Assembly (NCBI RefSeq): GCF_000472525.1
Contig: NZ_AWZT01000002.1
Span: 315,627-379,626, forward strand
From: Paraburkholderia dilworthii
GTDB taxonomy: Bacteria > Pseudomonadota > Gammaproteobacteria > Burkholderiales > Burkholderiaceae
Direction of reading: 5' to 3'
Length of the DNA: 64,000 nt
Part shown: piece by piece, positions 16,800-25,011 of the stretch
Layout: each line of letters begins with the position of its first letter
Position numbering within the stretch: the stretch's first letter is position 1
Made by a program: the position numbers and the translations under genes
Notes under the pieces: generated by a model
What the model saw: only the letters and a program-made list of their open reading frames with translations
Database searches by the model: none
What the model was told of the DNA's origin: nothing

Positions 16800-19507
16800 C
16801 GCATGCGCCGCGAGCTCCGGAGACTCTTCAGGAACCCGCCGTGGATGCACTGACGACTGGCCCGGCGCACGCGCAGAATGACATAGGCAGCTCGCCCGCT
16901 GCCGCGCTCGACGTTGCATCTGCGCGTGCTCAAACCGGAGGCCCGGCTTTGGAACCGGTGCAAGCCGGGCACGCTGTCGAGCTCGCGCCGGAAAACATCT
17001 GGCCGCAGCGGCTCGATACCGGCTGGGAATGCGTGAGCACGCCGGCTGGCGCATGCGCGTCGCCGGACGACTTGCCCGCCGACGGCTGGCTCGCGGCGCA
17101 CGTGCCGGGCACGGTGGCGAGCGCGCGGCGCGCCGCGGGTCTTTTCGACGCGGCGCATCCCGATCCCCTCGCCTTCGACGATCACTGGTATCGCGTCACG
17201 CTGAATGGCAGCGGCAAACGGCGCTTGCGCATGCATGGACTCGCGACCATCGCTGAAGTCTGGCTTGACGGCATCAAACGCCTCGAGTCCGATTCGATGT
17301 TCGTCACCCACGATCTCGACATCGAACTGAACGGCAGTGCAACGCTCGCCTTGTGTTTTCGCTCTTTGGCGCCAGCGTTGGCGGCAAAACGCTCGCGCGC
17401 GCGATGGCGGCCGCGGCTCGTGTCGCCAGCGACTTTGCGCAACGTGCGCACTACCCTGCTCGGCCACATGCCGGGCTGGTGTCCCTCTGTGCACGCGGTC
17501 GGGCCGTGGCGACCCGTTGAGTTATTGAGCGATGCACGTCATGCCGTCGACAACATGGATGTCGTGAGCCGGATCGACGGCGACGACGGCATTGTTTCGC
17601 TAACGCTACATTTCGTTCATCCACACGATGCAGCCGCGAGCCGTGCTTCGCTCAGTTGCGGCGGCCACGTTTCGCCGTTGCAATGGAGCGATGCCCGCAC
17701 GCTGACGGGAAGCGTGCGGGTGCCCTGCGTCGAACGCTGGTGGCCTCACACACATGGGGCGCCCACTTTATATCCACTTGCGCTGCACCTCGATGACAGC
17801 GGTGCAATCGCACAGCCGCTCGGCTCGATCGGCTTTCGCGAGATCGAAGTGGAACGCGGCGCTCAGGGCACGCACTTCCAGTTGCATATCAACGGCGTGC
17901 CGGTATTTTGCCGCGGCGCGTGCTGGACGAGCGCCGATCTGGTCACGCTAACCGGCACCGAAGCGCAATTGCGCCACGCATTCGAACTCGCCCGCGATGC
18001 AGGAATGAACATGCTGCGCGTGGGCGGCACGATGGTGTACGAGTCGGAGATGTTCTACACGCTCGCCGACGAATACGGTGTGCTGATCTGGCAAGACTTC
18101 GCATTGGCGAATTTCGACTATCCGAACGATGCGGCCTTCCGCGCCTCCATCGAATGCGAAGCCACGCAGTTTCTCGCCCGCACGCGCCGCTTCGCTGCGC
18201 TCGCGGTGCTGTGCGGCGGCAGTGAGGCCGATCAGCAGGCCGCGATGTTCGGGCTGCCGCCTTCGCTGCGCGCGCAAGCGTTATTCGACGAACAGTTGCC
18301 CGCGATCGTCGCGCACGAACGGCCGGACGTGCCTTATGTCTGCAACTCACCATCGACGGGCGTGTGGCCGTTTTCGACTAATGAAGGCATCACTCATTAC
18401 TATGGCGTGGGCGCATATCAACGGCCGCTCGACGATGTGCGCCGCGCGCAGGTGCGTTTTGCCGCCGAGTGCCTCGCCTTTGCCAATGTGCCCGACGACG
18501 CCACCTTGCATGAAGGGTCTGGCGCAATCCGTCCACACGATCCGCGCTGGAAAGCCGCGGTGCCGCGCGATCCCGGCGCCGGCTGGGACTTCGACGACGT
18601 GCGCGACTACTATCTCCAGACGCTTTATGGCATTGAGCCGGCGCGCCTGCGTTACGAAGACCCGGAGCGCTATCTGGACCTGTCGCGGGCGGTCGTAGCC
18701 GAATTGATGGGTGAAGTCTTCGCTGAATGGCGCAGCACCGGATCTGGCTGCGGCGGCGGACTCGTCTGGCAGCTACAGGATTTGCGGACCGGCGCCGGCT
18801 GGGGGCTGATCGACGCCACAGGACGGCCCAAAAGCGCGCTCTACGGCCTCGCGCGCGTGCTCCAACCCATACAGGTGCTCCTCACCGACGAAGGCCTCAA
18901 CGGCCTCGATATCCACCTGATCAATGAGCGCGCCGAAACGTTGTCGGCGCAACTGGAGCTCGTGTGCCTGCGCGACGGCGGCGTGAAGGTCGCCGCGGCG
19001 AGCCGCGCGATGCACCTCGCACCGCGTTGCACGGCGCGCATCGCCGCTGCCGCGTGCCTCGGTCAGTTCTTCGACCTGACGCATGCGTACCGCTTCGGCC
19101 CGCGCGCGCATGACGTGACGATCGCGACACTACGCGATGCGGCGAGCGGGCGAATCGTTTCTGAAGCATTCCATTTACCGGAGCGGCGCATTGCCGAGCG
19201 TCACGATCTCGGCCTGAGCGTGACGGCCGAGCGCACCCCAGACGGCTGGCAGTTGGTGATAGAAGCTCAGCGCTTCGCGCGCTTCGTTCATATCATTGAT
19301 TCGCACTACCGCGCCGCGCACAACTGGTTTCACCTTCCGCCGAACCGCCCGTGTGTCGTGCCGCTTGTTCCGCTCGCACCGCTTGCATCGCAAAGCGCGC
19401 TGGTTGCGCGCACATCCAACGCCGGCTTTAAAGCTGACGCAACATATGCGGCACCCGCCGGCGAGGTCCGTGCGCTCAATGCCGCGTCCCCCACGTTCTA
19501 CGGATAG
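16796..19507 (+). CDS. Glycoside hydrolase family 2 (beta-mannosidase-like) protein
   Basis: A 903-residue protein with GH2 architecture: a jelly-roll sugar-binding domain (about residues 95-245), an immunoglobulin-like domain (250-350), a TIM barrel (350-700) and C-terminal beta domains. Barrel landmarks such as FCRGACWTSAD and NMLRVGGTMVYE match beta-mannosidases. The acid/base position is Glu477 in GGSEADQQ and the nucleophile position Glu559 in RFAAECLAF; both surroundings differ from the usual NGNNE and SEFG, so the substrate may be unusual. There is no signal peptide. It starts with GTG overlapping the DUF1839 stop, so it is the fifth gene of the carrier-protein operon. A sugar in a natural-product pathway seems odd but is a repeated association. 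Confidence 0.85.
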   Translation: MTHAPRAPETLQEPAVDALTTGPAHAQNDIGSSPAAALDVASARAQTGGPALEPVQAGHAVELAPENIWPQRLDTGWECVSTPAGACASPDDLPADGWLAAHVPGTVASARRAAGLFDAAHPDPLAFDDHWYRVTLNGSGKRRLRMHGLATIAEVWLDGIKRLESDSMFVTHDLDIELNGSATLALCFRSLAPALAAKRSRARWRPRLVSPATLRNVRTTLLGHMPGWCPSVHAVGPWRPVELLSDARHAVDNMDVVSRIDGDDGIVSLTLHFVHPHDAAASRASLSCGGHVSPLQWSDARTLTGSVRVPCVERWWPHTHGAPTLYPLALHLDDSGAIAQPLGSIGFREIEVERGAQGTHFQLHINGVPVFCRGACWTSADLVTLTGTEAQLRHAFELARDAGMNMLRVGGTMVYESEMFYTLADEYGVLIWQDFALANFDYPNDAAFRASIECEATQFLARTRRFAALAVLCGGSEADQQAAMFGLPPSLRAQALFDEQLPAIVAHERPDVPYVCNSPSTGVWPFSTNEGITHYYGVGAYQRPLDDVRRAQVRFAAECLAFANVPDDATLHEGSGAIRPHDPRWKAAVPRDPGAGWDFDDVRDYYLQTLYGIEPARLRYEDPERYLDLSRAVVAELMGEVFAEWRSTGSGCGGGLVWQLQDLRTGAGWGLIDATGRPKSALYGLARVLQPIQVLLTDEGLNGLDIHLINERAETLSAQLELVCLRDGGVKVAAASRAMHLAPRCTARIAAAACLGQFFDLTHAYRFGPRAHDVTIATLRDAASGRIVSEAFHLPERRIAERHDLGLSVTAERTPDGWQLVIEAQRFARFVHIIDSHYRAAHNWFHLPPNRPCVVPLVPLAPLASQSALVARTSNAGFKADATYAAPAGEVRALNAASPTFYG

Positions 19508-20136
19508 TCGCACCTTCTGCCGCCGATGCCTTCGCAACCCGCGTAAAACCACGCGTTGCGCGAACGAATTTGTCTGGAGCGGCCCATCACTGTTGTTTTT
19601 CTTGCGACTTCTGAAAACCATAAACGATGAACCGTACGGCAGCGAACGCAGAGCGTTGAACACATCTGAATCAATTCCGGCACATCCCGGACGCGGCGTG
19701 AAAGCGCGTCTGGAAAGGCCGGGTCGAACCTGGCGCTTTGCGCGCAAAGCCGCTGTCAGTCGCGGCGAACTCAATTGGATCAAGCACTTGGCTCGTATAA
19801 AAACAGCGCCTGGAACCTAGGCCGCCGGGCCGGCCGATGTACAGAATTGAAACAAAAAGCCGTATGTAAGTAGGCGGATTTGCCCGGACGTCGACGCCGC
19901 GTCGCACCTGTCAGGCTTCTCCCTATGGTTGGCACAGTCCTCGCTAATAGAGGAACGCAACACCGCGGCGCCGTAGGGGAGCAACGAAAACGGCGCGGCG
20001 GCGCATCAAGCTAATACGGGGCCGATTCTGTTCATCCTCCGCTGTTCATAACGCAGCGCACGGTTTAACAAAGGGTGCAGGAATCGGATCAAAAACAGGA
20101 AGACGCGAGACCCGCGGCTTCACGCGAGGACCGATC
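19508..20136. other. Intergenic region between the GH2 gene and the Crp/Fnr gene
   Basis: About 630 bases with no convincing gene; open frames here are short, basic and unlike any family. The last 150 bases presumably hold the promoter of the Crp/Fnr gene, but no clear sigma70 boxes or Fnr-type TTGAT-N4-ATCAA palindrome was found. Confidence 0.5.
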
Positions 20137-20871
20137 ATGTTGACACTTCAATCAGATCTGCACGGTAACCATTTGCTCGGCGCATTGCCGTCCCACGAAT
20201 GGCAAGCACTTGCTCCGCATCTCGAACTGGTTCATCTGCGCACTGAGCAGCTGCTGTGCGATTCCGGCCAACGTATCCATCATGTGTACTTCCCCACTAC
20301 CGCGATCATTTCGATGCTCTCGACGATGGAAGACGGCAGCTCGGTGGAAATCGCCGCGGTCGGCCGCGAAGGCATGACCGGCGTGCCGGTGCTCACCGGC
20401 GGCGAAACCATGCCAAATCGCGTGCAGGTGCAATGCGCCGGATTCGCGTACCGGATGAGCGCGCAGGCCCTCAAACAGCAATTCGCCCGCTCCGATTTTC
20501 TGCGCCGCCTGATGCTGCTCTACATGCACGCTCTTCTCACGCAAGTCGCACAGACCGCCGCATGCAACCGCCATCACGCACTGAACAAGCAACTGTGCCG
20601 CTGGCTGCTGATCGAAGTGGACCGCGTCGCGTCGAATGATCTGACCGTGACGCAGCAACTGATCGCCGACATGCTCGGCGTGCGCCGCGAGGGCATCACC
20701 GAAGCGGCCGGCAAGCTGCACGACGAAGGCCTGATCCATCATAGCCGCGGGCACATCAAGGTGCTCGACCGCAAGGGGCTCGAAGCCCGCGCGTGCGAAT
20801 GCTATGGCCTCGTCAAGCGTGAGTTCGATCGCCTTCTGCCGCGTCTGCGCCAGGCTGAGACGGTCGAATAA
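20137..20871 (+). CDS. Crp/Fnr-family transcriptional regulator
   Basis: A 244-residue regulator with an N-terminal cyclic-nucleotide-binding-like beta barrel (about residues 15-140) and a C-terminal winged helix (150-220). The recognition region is TVTQQLIADMLGVRREGITEAAGKL. The first domain lacks an Fnr-type N-terminal cysteine cluster and the exact cAMP pocket, so neither oxygen sensing by FeS nor cAMP binding is supported. VYFPTTAIISMLSTMEDGSSVEIAAVGREGMTG is typical of a large beta-proteobacterial subgroup of unknown effector. It stands alone, facing right. Confidence 0.92.
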   Translation: MLTLQSDLHGNHLLGALPSHEWQALAPHLELVHLRTEQLLCDSGQRIHHVYFPTTAIISMLSTMEDGSSVEIAAVGREGMTGVPVLTGGETMPNRVQVQCAGFAYRMSAQALKQQFARSDFLRRLMLLYMHALLTQVAQTAACNRHHALNKQLCRWLLIEVDRVASNDLTVTQQLIADMLGVRREGITEAAGKLHDEGLIHHSRGHIKVLDRKGLEARACECYGLVKREFDRLLPRLRQAETVE

Positions 20872-20927
20872 AACGCGGCGCGATTGGACTAGATCGCAGA
20901 GTCAATAATATTCAGGAATACTTCTCG

Positions 20928-21221
20928 ATGCCTCGACGCACTCTTCGTGATTGCGTGGGGCCTGCTCGCTCAGTGGATGCGCTTTTTTCGACGCTCACCG
21001 CATTGCCGGACACTGAACGTCTGCTGATTGCGTTCAACTGCGCACTGGTGCTGCTGACGTTCCCAGGTTTCGGCGTGTACGAAACCTGGCGCGACAAAGC
21101 CTCGAGCTCGATGCTGGCGAGAGTGGCGCGGAAGAGTCACAACAAGAACAATACGTATGACTACGCTTATGCGTACACGTACACCAAGGTCGATCCGAAC
21201 GACACTGGCAAGACAGGCTAG
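20928..21221 (+). CDS. Hypothetical small membrane protein with Tyr-rich tail
   Basis: A 97-residue open frame with one hydrophobic segment (about residues 31-50, LLIAFNCALVLLTFPGFGVY) and a basic stretch followed by a tyrosine-rich tail YDYAYAYTYTK. No family is recognised. Support is limited to the plausible membrane helix, position behind the Crp/Fnr gene in the same direction, and a good terminator 29 bases after the stop. No strong ribosome binding site is seen, so it could be spurious. Confidence 0.45.
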   Translation: MPRRTLRDCVGPARSVDALFSTLTALPDTERLLIAFNCALVLLTFPGFGVYETWRDKASSSMLARVARKSHNKNNTYDYAYAYTYTKVDPNDTGKTG

Positions 21222-21249
21222 CTTGCGTTGCAAGCGGTAGTCTGTTGCG

Positions 21250-21280
21250 GGCTGCGCCACATGAAGGCGCGGCCTTTTTT
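21250..21280 (+). terminator. Intrinsic terminator
   Basis: A 9-bp stem (GGCTGCGCC with GGCGCGGCC, one wobble pair) with loop ACATGAA is followed by six T residues. It ends transcription coming from the Crp/Fnr and small membrane protein genes. Confidence 0.85.
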
Positions 21281-21433
21281 ATTGCGCCGCGCGATGGACG
21301 ATTGGAACGTTAAGGCTTCGGCAGACGTGCCACCGGCGGCATCAAAGCCGCCGAGGCAACGCGAACGACACGCCTTCAGTGAAAACGGCAGCGCCGGTTG
21401 ATCGCACAACGTCCGCGCCGCCCGGCTGCTGCT

Positions 21434-21856
21434 TTATAAAAACGCGCTCACGTCCGTCTGAAAACGCTGTGCGAGGGCCTTCGCAACCTTCTTGCTGATC
21501 GAACGGCGGCCCGCGAGGATGTCGCTTACCACGGTCGGGGATGCGATGCCCATCAGGTCCTTCTGCTTGAGGCCGTGTATTTCCAGCAGATGCCGCAACA
21601 CCTCGCGCGGCTCCGCATCGGGAAGCGTCACATTCCGCACTTTCCAGTTGCGCACGAGCTCCGACACGATTGCGTGAAGATCGGCAAGCGGATCGTCTTC
21701 CTTGCCGTTCAGGTAATCGGCAAGCGCACCGGCGAGCTGAACCATCGTCTGGTAGTCGTGCTCGTTGCGAATCGGGGTAATGGGCAACTGGGCTTGCAGC
21801 GCGGCCCAGCTTTGAGTGATGTCGGGAAAAGATCCCGGAAGGCGATCGGCATTCAT
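21434..21856 (-). CDS. higA: HigA-type antitoxin / HTH regulator
   Basis: A 140-residue helix-turn-helix protein of the HigA (COG5499) antitoxin type. The N-terminal half (WAALQAQLPITPIRNEHDYQTMVQLAGAL) is the conserved extension and the C-terminal HTH reads LEIHGLKQKDLMGIASPTVVSDILAGRRSISKKVAKALAQRF. ATG 21856 is the family start and lies 4 bases after the end of the adjacent HigB remnant on the same strand, the usual toxin-then-antitoxin order. Since the toxin gene is broken, this is probably an orphan antitoxin that may persist as an autorepressor or anti-addiction module. Confidence 0.9.
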   Translation of the reverse strand: MNADRLPGSFPDITQSWAALQAQLPITPIRNEHDYQTMVQLAGALADYLNGKEDDPLADLHAIVSELVRNWKVRNVTLPDAEPREVLRHLLEIHGLKQKDLMGIASPTVVSDILAGRRSISKKVAKALAQRFQTDVSAFL

Positions 21857-21860
21857 GAGT

Positions 21861-22004
21861 TTAATTCTTCCTCGTCCAAAGGTCGTGCTTCGCATGCGTC
21901 ATCGGATGACGAACGAATAACGACTGCCTGTTGTAATGAATCGCCGCGACAATTCGTTACCGGTTGCCGCCTGCGTCGTATGTCGTATCGAGGCGGCACA
22001 TGAT
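21861..22004 (-). pseudogene. higB: Broken HigB-type toxin gene (C-terminal remnant with internal stop)
   Basis: Directly upstream of higA on the same strand, one frame reads DTTYDAGGNR, a stop, then RIVAAIHYNRQSLFVRH and MTHAKHD. This is the C-terminal core of HigB/RelE-like mRNA interferases (family form GGNKYRLVAAIHFN...THAEYD). The stop is TAA at 21957-21959 on the minus strand, exactly where the conserved Tyr codon belongs, so a single base change from TAC or TAT explains it. The N-terminal half cannot be recognised in any frame, so decay is wider than one mutation. Confidence 0.72.
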
Positions 22005-22126
22005 CCACGCCGGCGCCTCCCCCCGATCGCCGCTCGGGTGGCATCGCCCGGACGGCTTGTTTGATGGTGCTGCCCTGCTGAAACGGGACGGATTTGCCGA
22101 GCAAGCAAGCTCGCGAAAGCCTCGGC

Positions 22127-22732
22127 TCATCGCCCCCAACTGCTCTGTGACGCCGGCTTTGCCGGCCGTTCGACTCGTCGGTCATGAGATCGGCGTCGAC
22201 CCGCTCCACCGCCGCTCTCGCTGCGCAAGACCGCCGCCGCGATTGTGCGCGTGACCTCGGCTATGAACGCGCGGCGAAACACGGCCGCCGAAAATCGCTC
22301 GGCGCTCGCACGGCAAGCGGCTGGCGACCTGGGCCCTCGCGTCAATCGTGCTTCGCGCAGATACTGATGCTGCAGGTCACACGCGTAACGCATCCGCGAA
22401 TGCCCATGACTCACATGCGTTTGATCCGGGCCGACGAGCGCCCCGTTCGCAACCGCATGCGAACTCGTGATGATCGGATCGCAGCCCGTCAGATCGAACT
22501 GCTCGATCGCGAGCGGCATCAACGGCAAATACGCGCGATAGTGGCGTCGCGCGAACGGCATGCGTTGAATGAAGGAGAGGGTGACCGGTTTGCCGCGCAG
22601 CGGACGGCGGTCTTCGGGAAAGTCGACGAGATTGAAGAGACCGGTGTCGGGAAAGCATTCGATGATCTGCTCGATCACGTCCTCCGCGCCGCCGGGTGCG
22701 ACCAGCCAGTCGTGCACGATCGCAACTCTCAT
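22127..22732 (-). pseudogene. Glycosyltransferase (family 4) gene with large internal deletion
   Basis: The frame starts like a full GT4 glycosyltransferase: MRVAIVHDWLVAPGGAEDV, then IITSSHAVANGALVGPDQTHVSHGHSRMRYA and LQHQYLREARL (residues 1-130). At about 22342 it jumps straight to what matches the extreme C-terminus of the same family (SPAACRASAERFSAAVFRRAF, residues 136-156), then runs on into unrelated sequence to 22127. Roughly 200 central residues, including the UDP/GDP-sugar-binding half, are missing. The product cannot be an active transferase. No other polysaccharide genes remain nearby. Confidence 0.75.
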
Positions 22733-23257
22733 GATCTCCCATCCTCAGTCAACCCCTCCCGGGCTTAACAACGAGTGTATGTGTCGCGTCGTTTGCTGCG
22801 TGTGCGCATGCCCACATTCGACATGCGACGGGATGCGAATAATTGATCATCGCCATTCGCCTGGGAACCCGAGCGTTGCGGACGCGTGATAGTCGAAGGC
22901 ATGGCCGCGGGCCGCCGTGTGAACGCGGCAGTGGCGGGCGGGGGACGAAGATCGTGCGGCATGCCGCAACGGCTGGTTCGTAAAACCTGGCAAGCGGCGG
23001 CGCTCGCCGACGCAATCGTTGTGCCCGCAAAGATCCCGCACTTGCTCATCGATCAGCACCTTGCGCAACAGGCGCTCATCGAAGCGCAAGCGGAGCGCTC
23101 AGTCGATCAGTGTTTGCAGCGGATGATGGACGCGCTGACGGCGAAAATGCAGCGGCCCGGAGGAGCCCGGCCAACACTCAGCCGAGCCGCTAGAACGCGT
23201 GCCGCCGAATAGACGATGAACGCGTGCGAGCCTGCCTGACACACGCTCGCGCGTTGC
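22733..23257. other. Region without a confident gene
   Basis: A 108-residue rightward frame (22886-23212) has a helical-looking middle (HLLIDQHLAQQALIEAQAERSVDQCLQRMMDAL), and overlapping frames exist on the other strand. None is recognised, and the area abuts the deleted glycosyltransferase and the broken toxin gene. Decayed sequence is the likeliest content. Confidence 0.35.
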
Positions 23258-23953
23258 TCAGTCCTTGCGGTATTCGATGGTTTGCGCGCCGGTGTCCGTG
23301 CCGAGCAGGCACAGATTTGCGCCGCGCCCCGCGAAGAGTCCAACTGTCACGACACCGGGCCACGCATTGATGTGCATTTCGAGCGTGCGCGGATCGGTAA
23401 TGCGCAGGCCTTTGACGTCGATGATCTCGTTGCCGTTGTCGGTAATGAACGGCGTGCCCTCTTTCGTGACACGCACTACCGGCACACCGCCGAGCGCGGT
23501 CACGCGGCGGCCGATTGCGGTGCGCGCCATCGGCACCACTTCGATTGGCAGCGGAAAATTGCCGAGTGTATCGACGAGCTTGGTGGCATCGGCGATACAG
23601 ACGAATACGTCCGACACCGACGCGACGATCTTCTCGCGCGTGAGCGCACCGCCGCCGCCCTTGATCATTGCGCCGCTGTGGTCGATCTCATCCGCACCGT
23701 CCACATACACCGGCAGCGAATCGATTTCGTTCAGATCGAGCACCTTGAAGCCGTGCGATTGCAGGCGCGCGGTGGTGGCGAGCGAACTCGACACCGCGCC
23801 GCGGTAGCGCGCCTTGTTGGCAGCCAGCGCGTCGATGAAACAGTTCGCGGTGGAGCCGGTGCCGACGCCGATTACCGAGCCTTCGGGCACGCTGGCGTGG
23901 ACGTAGTCGGCGGCGGCCTGGCCGACCAGTTGCTTCAGTTCGTCTTGAGTCAT
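23258..23953 (-). CDS. rpiA: Ribose-5-phosphate isomerase A
   Basis: A 231-residue cytoplasmic enzyme that interconverts ribose 5-phosphate and ribulose 5-phosphate in the pentose phosphate pathway. Family motifs are intact: [15 protein letters not shown] (phosphate binding), YVDGADEID with the catalytic Asp, and [16 protein letters not shown] containing the active-site Lys and the general-base Glu. ATG 23953 gives the standard length. It follows rlmB in the same leftward direction after 67 bases. Confidence 0.96.
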   Translation of the reverse strand: MTQDELKQLVGQAAADYVHASVPEGSVIGVGTGSTANCFIDALAANKARYRGAVSSSLATTARLQSHGFKVLDLNEIDSLPVYVDGADEIDHSGAMIKGGGGALTREKIVASVSDVFVCIADATKLVDTLGNFPLPIEVVPMARTAIGRRVTALGGVPVVRVTKEGTPFITDNGNEIIDVKGLRITDPRTLEMHINAWPGVVTVGLFAGRGANLCLLGTDTGAQTIEYRKD

Positions 23954-24020
23954 GAGGATGCGGGAGCGAGCAGTGAAAGGCCCTAGTTTACCCGGAGTAA
24001 GGCCTGGCAACCGGCCGGAA

Positions 24021-24764
24021 TTACTTCTTCACCGCCCGCTGCCTGACCGCCTCGAACAGACATACGCCGCTTGCCACGGATACGTTCAGGCTTTCCACCG
24101 TGCCGGCCATCGGGATCTGCATGACGACGTCGCAGGTATCGCGCGTGAGGCGGCGCATGCCTTCACCTTCGGCGCCCATCACGAGTGCAACGGGACCGTC
24201 GAGTTCCGTCTCGTAGAGGCTCTTGCTGGCCTCGCCAGCCGTGCCCACCACCCAGACGCCGGCGTCCTTCAGTTCGCGCAACGCCCGTGCGAGGTTCGTC
24301 ACGGTGATGTACGGCACCGTGTCAGCGGCGCCGCTTGCCACCTTCGCGGCAGTCGCATTCAGGCCGACCGCGCGGTCGCGCGGCGCGATCACCGCGTGAG
24401 CGCCGGCAGCATCGGCGACGCGCAGGCAGGCGCCCAGATTGTGCGGATCCGTGACGCCGTCCAGCACCAGAATCAGTGGCGAACCGTTGATGCCGTCGAG
24501 CAATTCGGCGAGGTTCTGCGCGAGCGGCATGTCGCCCGCGCGCGCCACCACGCCCTGATGGCGCTCGGTGTGCGCGAGACCCCACAGACGTGTTTCGTCG
24601 GCGGCGATCAGACGTACGCCCGCTTCCTTCGCCACGTGCAGAAACTCGGTCATGCGACGGTCCTTGCGCGTCGCGTCGTAATAAACATCTTCGACGGTCG
24701 ACGCATCGTGCCGGATACGCGCGGTGACTGCGTGGAAACCGTATAAAACCTTGTGACGTGCCAT
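24021..24764 (-). CDS. rlmB: 23S rRNA (guanosine-2'-O)-methyltransferase RlmB
   Basis: A 247-residue SpoU-class (SPOUT knot) methyltransferase expected to methylate the ribose of G2251 in 23S rRNA. The N-terminal substrate domain is [17 protein letters not shown], and the three SpoU motifs are present: [35 protein letters not shown], and [23 protein letters not shown], which form the trefoil knot that binds SAM. ATG 24764 matches the family; an earlier ATG at 24890 would add 42 unrelated residues. It lies between rnr and rpiA on the same strand, as in related genomes. Confidence 0.95.
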   Translation of the reverse strand: MARHKVLYGFHAVTARIRHDASTVEDVYYDATRKDRRMTEFLHVAKEAGVRLIAADETRLWGLAHTERHQGVVARAGDMPLAQNLAELLDGINGSPLILVLDGVTDPHNLGACLRVADAAGAHAVIAPRDRAVGLNATAAKVASGAADTVPYITVTNLARALRELKDAGVWVVGTAGEASKSLYETELDGPVALVMGAEGEGMRRLTRDTCDVVMQIPMAGTVESLNVSVASGVCLFEAVRQRAVKK

Positions 24765-25011
24765 GACTGATACAACCTTTGATTGAGCGCGGCATGAAAG
24801 CCGCGCTGCTGTGATGAATATGTGTGCCTGTCCGCGATCGAGCCAGCGTGTGCGGCCCGTGCATGAAGCGTGCGCATGAAACCGGCACATGAAATCAGTG
24901 CATAAAGCCCGCGCTAACCGCGGATCAAACGAAGCGGATCAAACGAACACCGCGCGCAACCGGCACGTTTGTACGTACCCGCTTGCGCGCGGTTCAAGCG
25001 ACGAGACGGCT

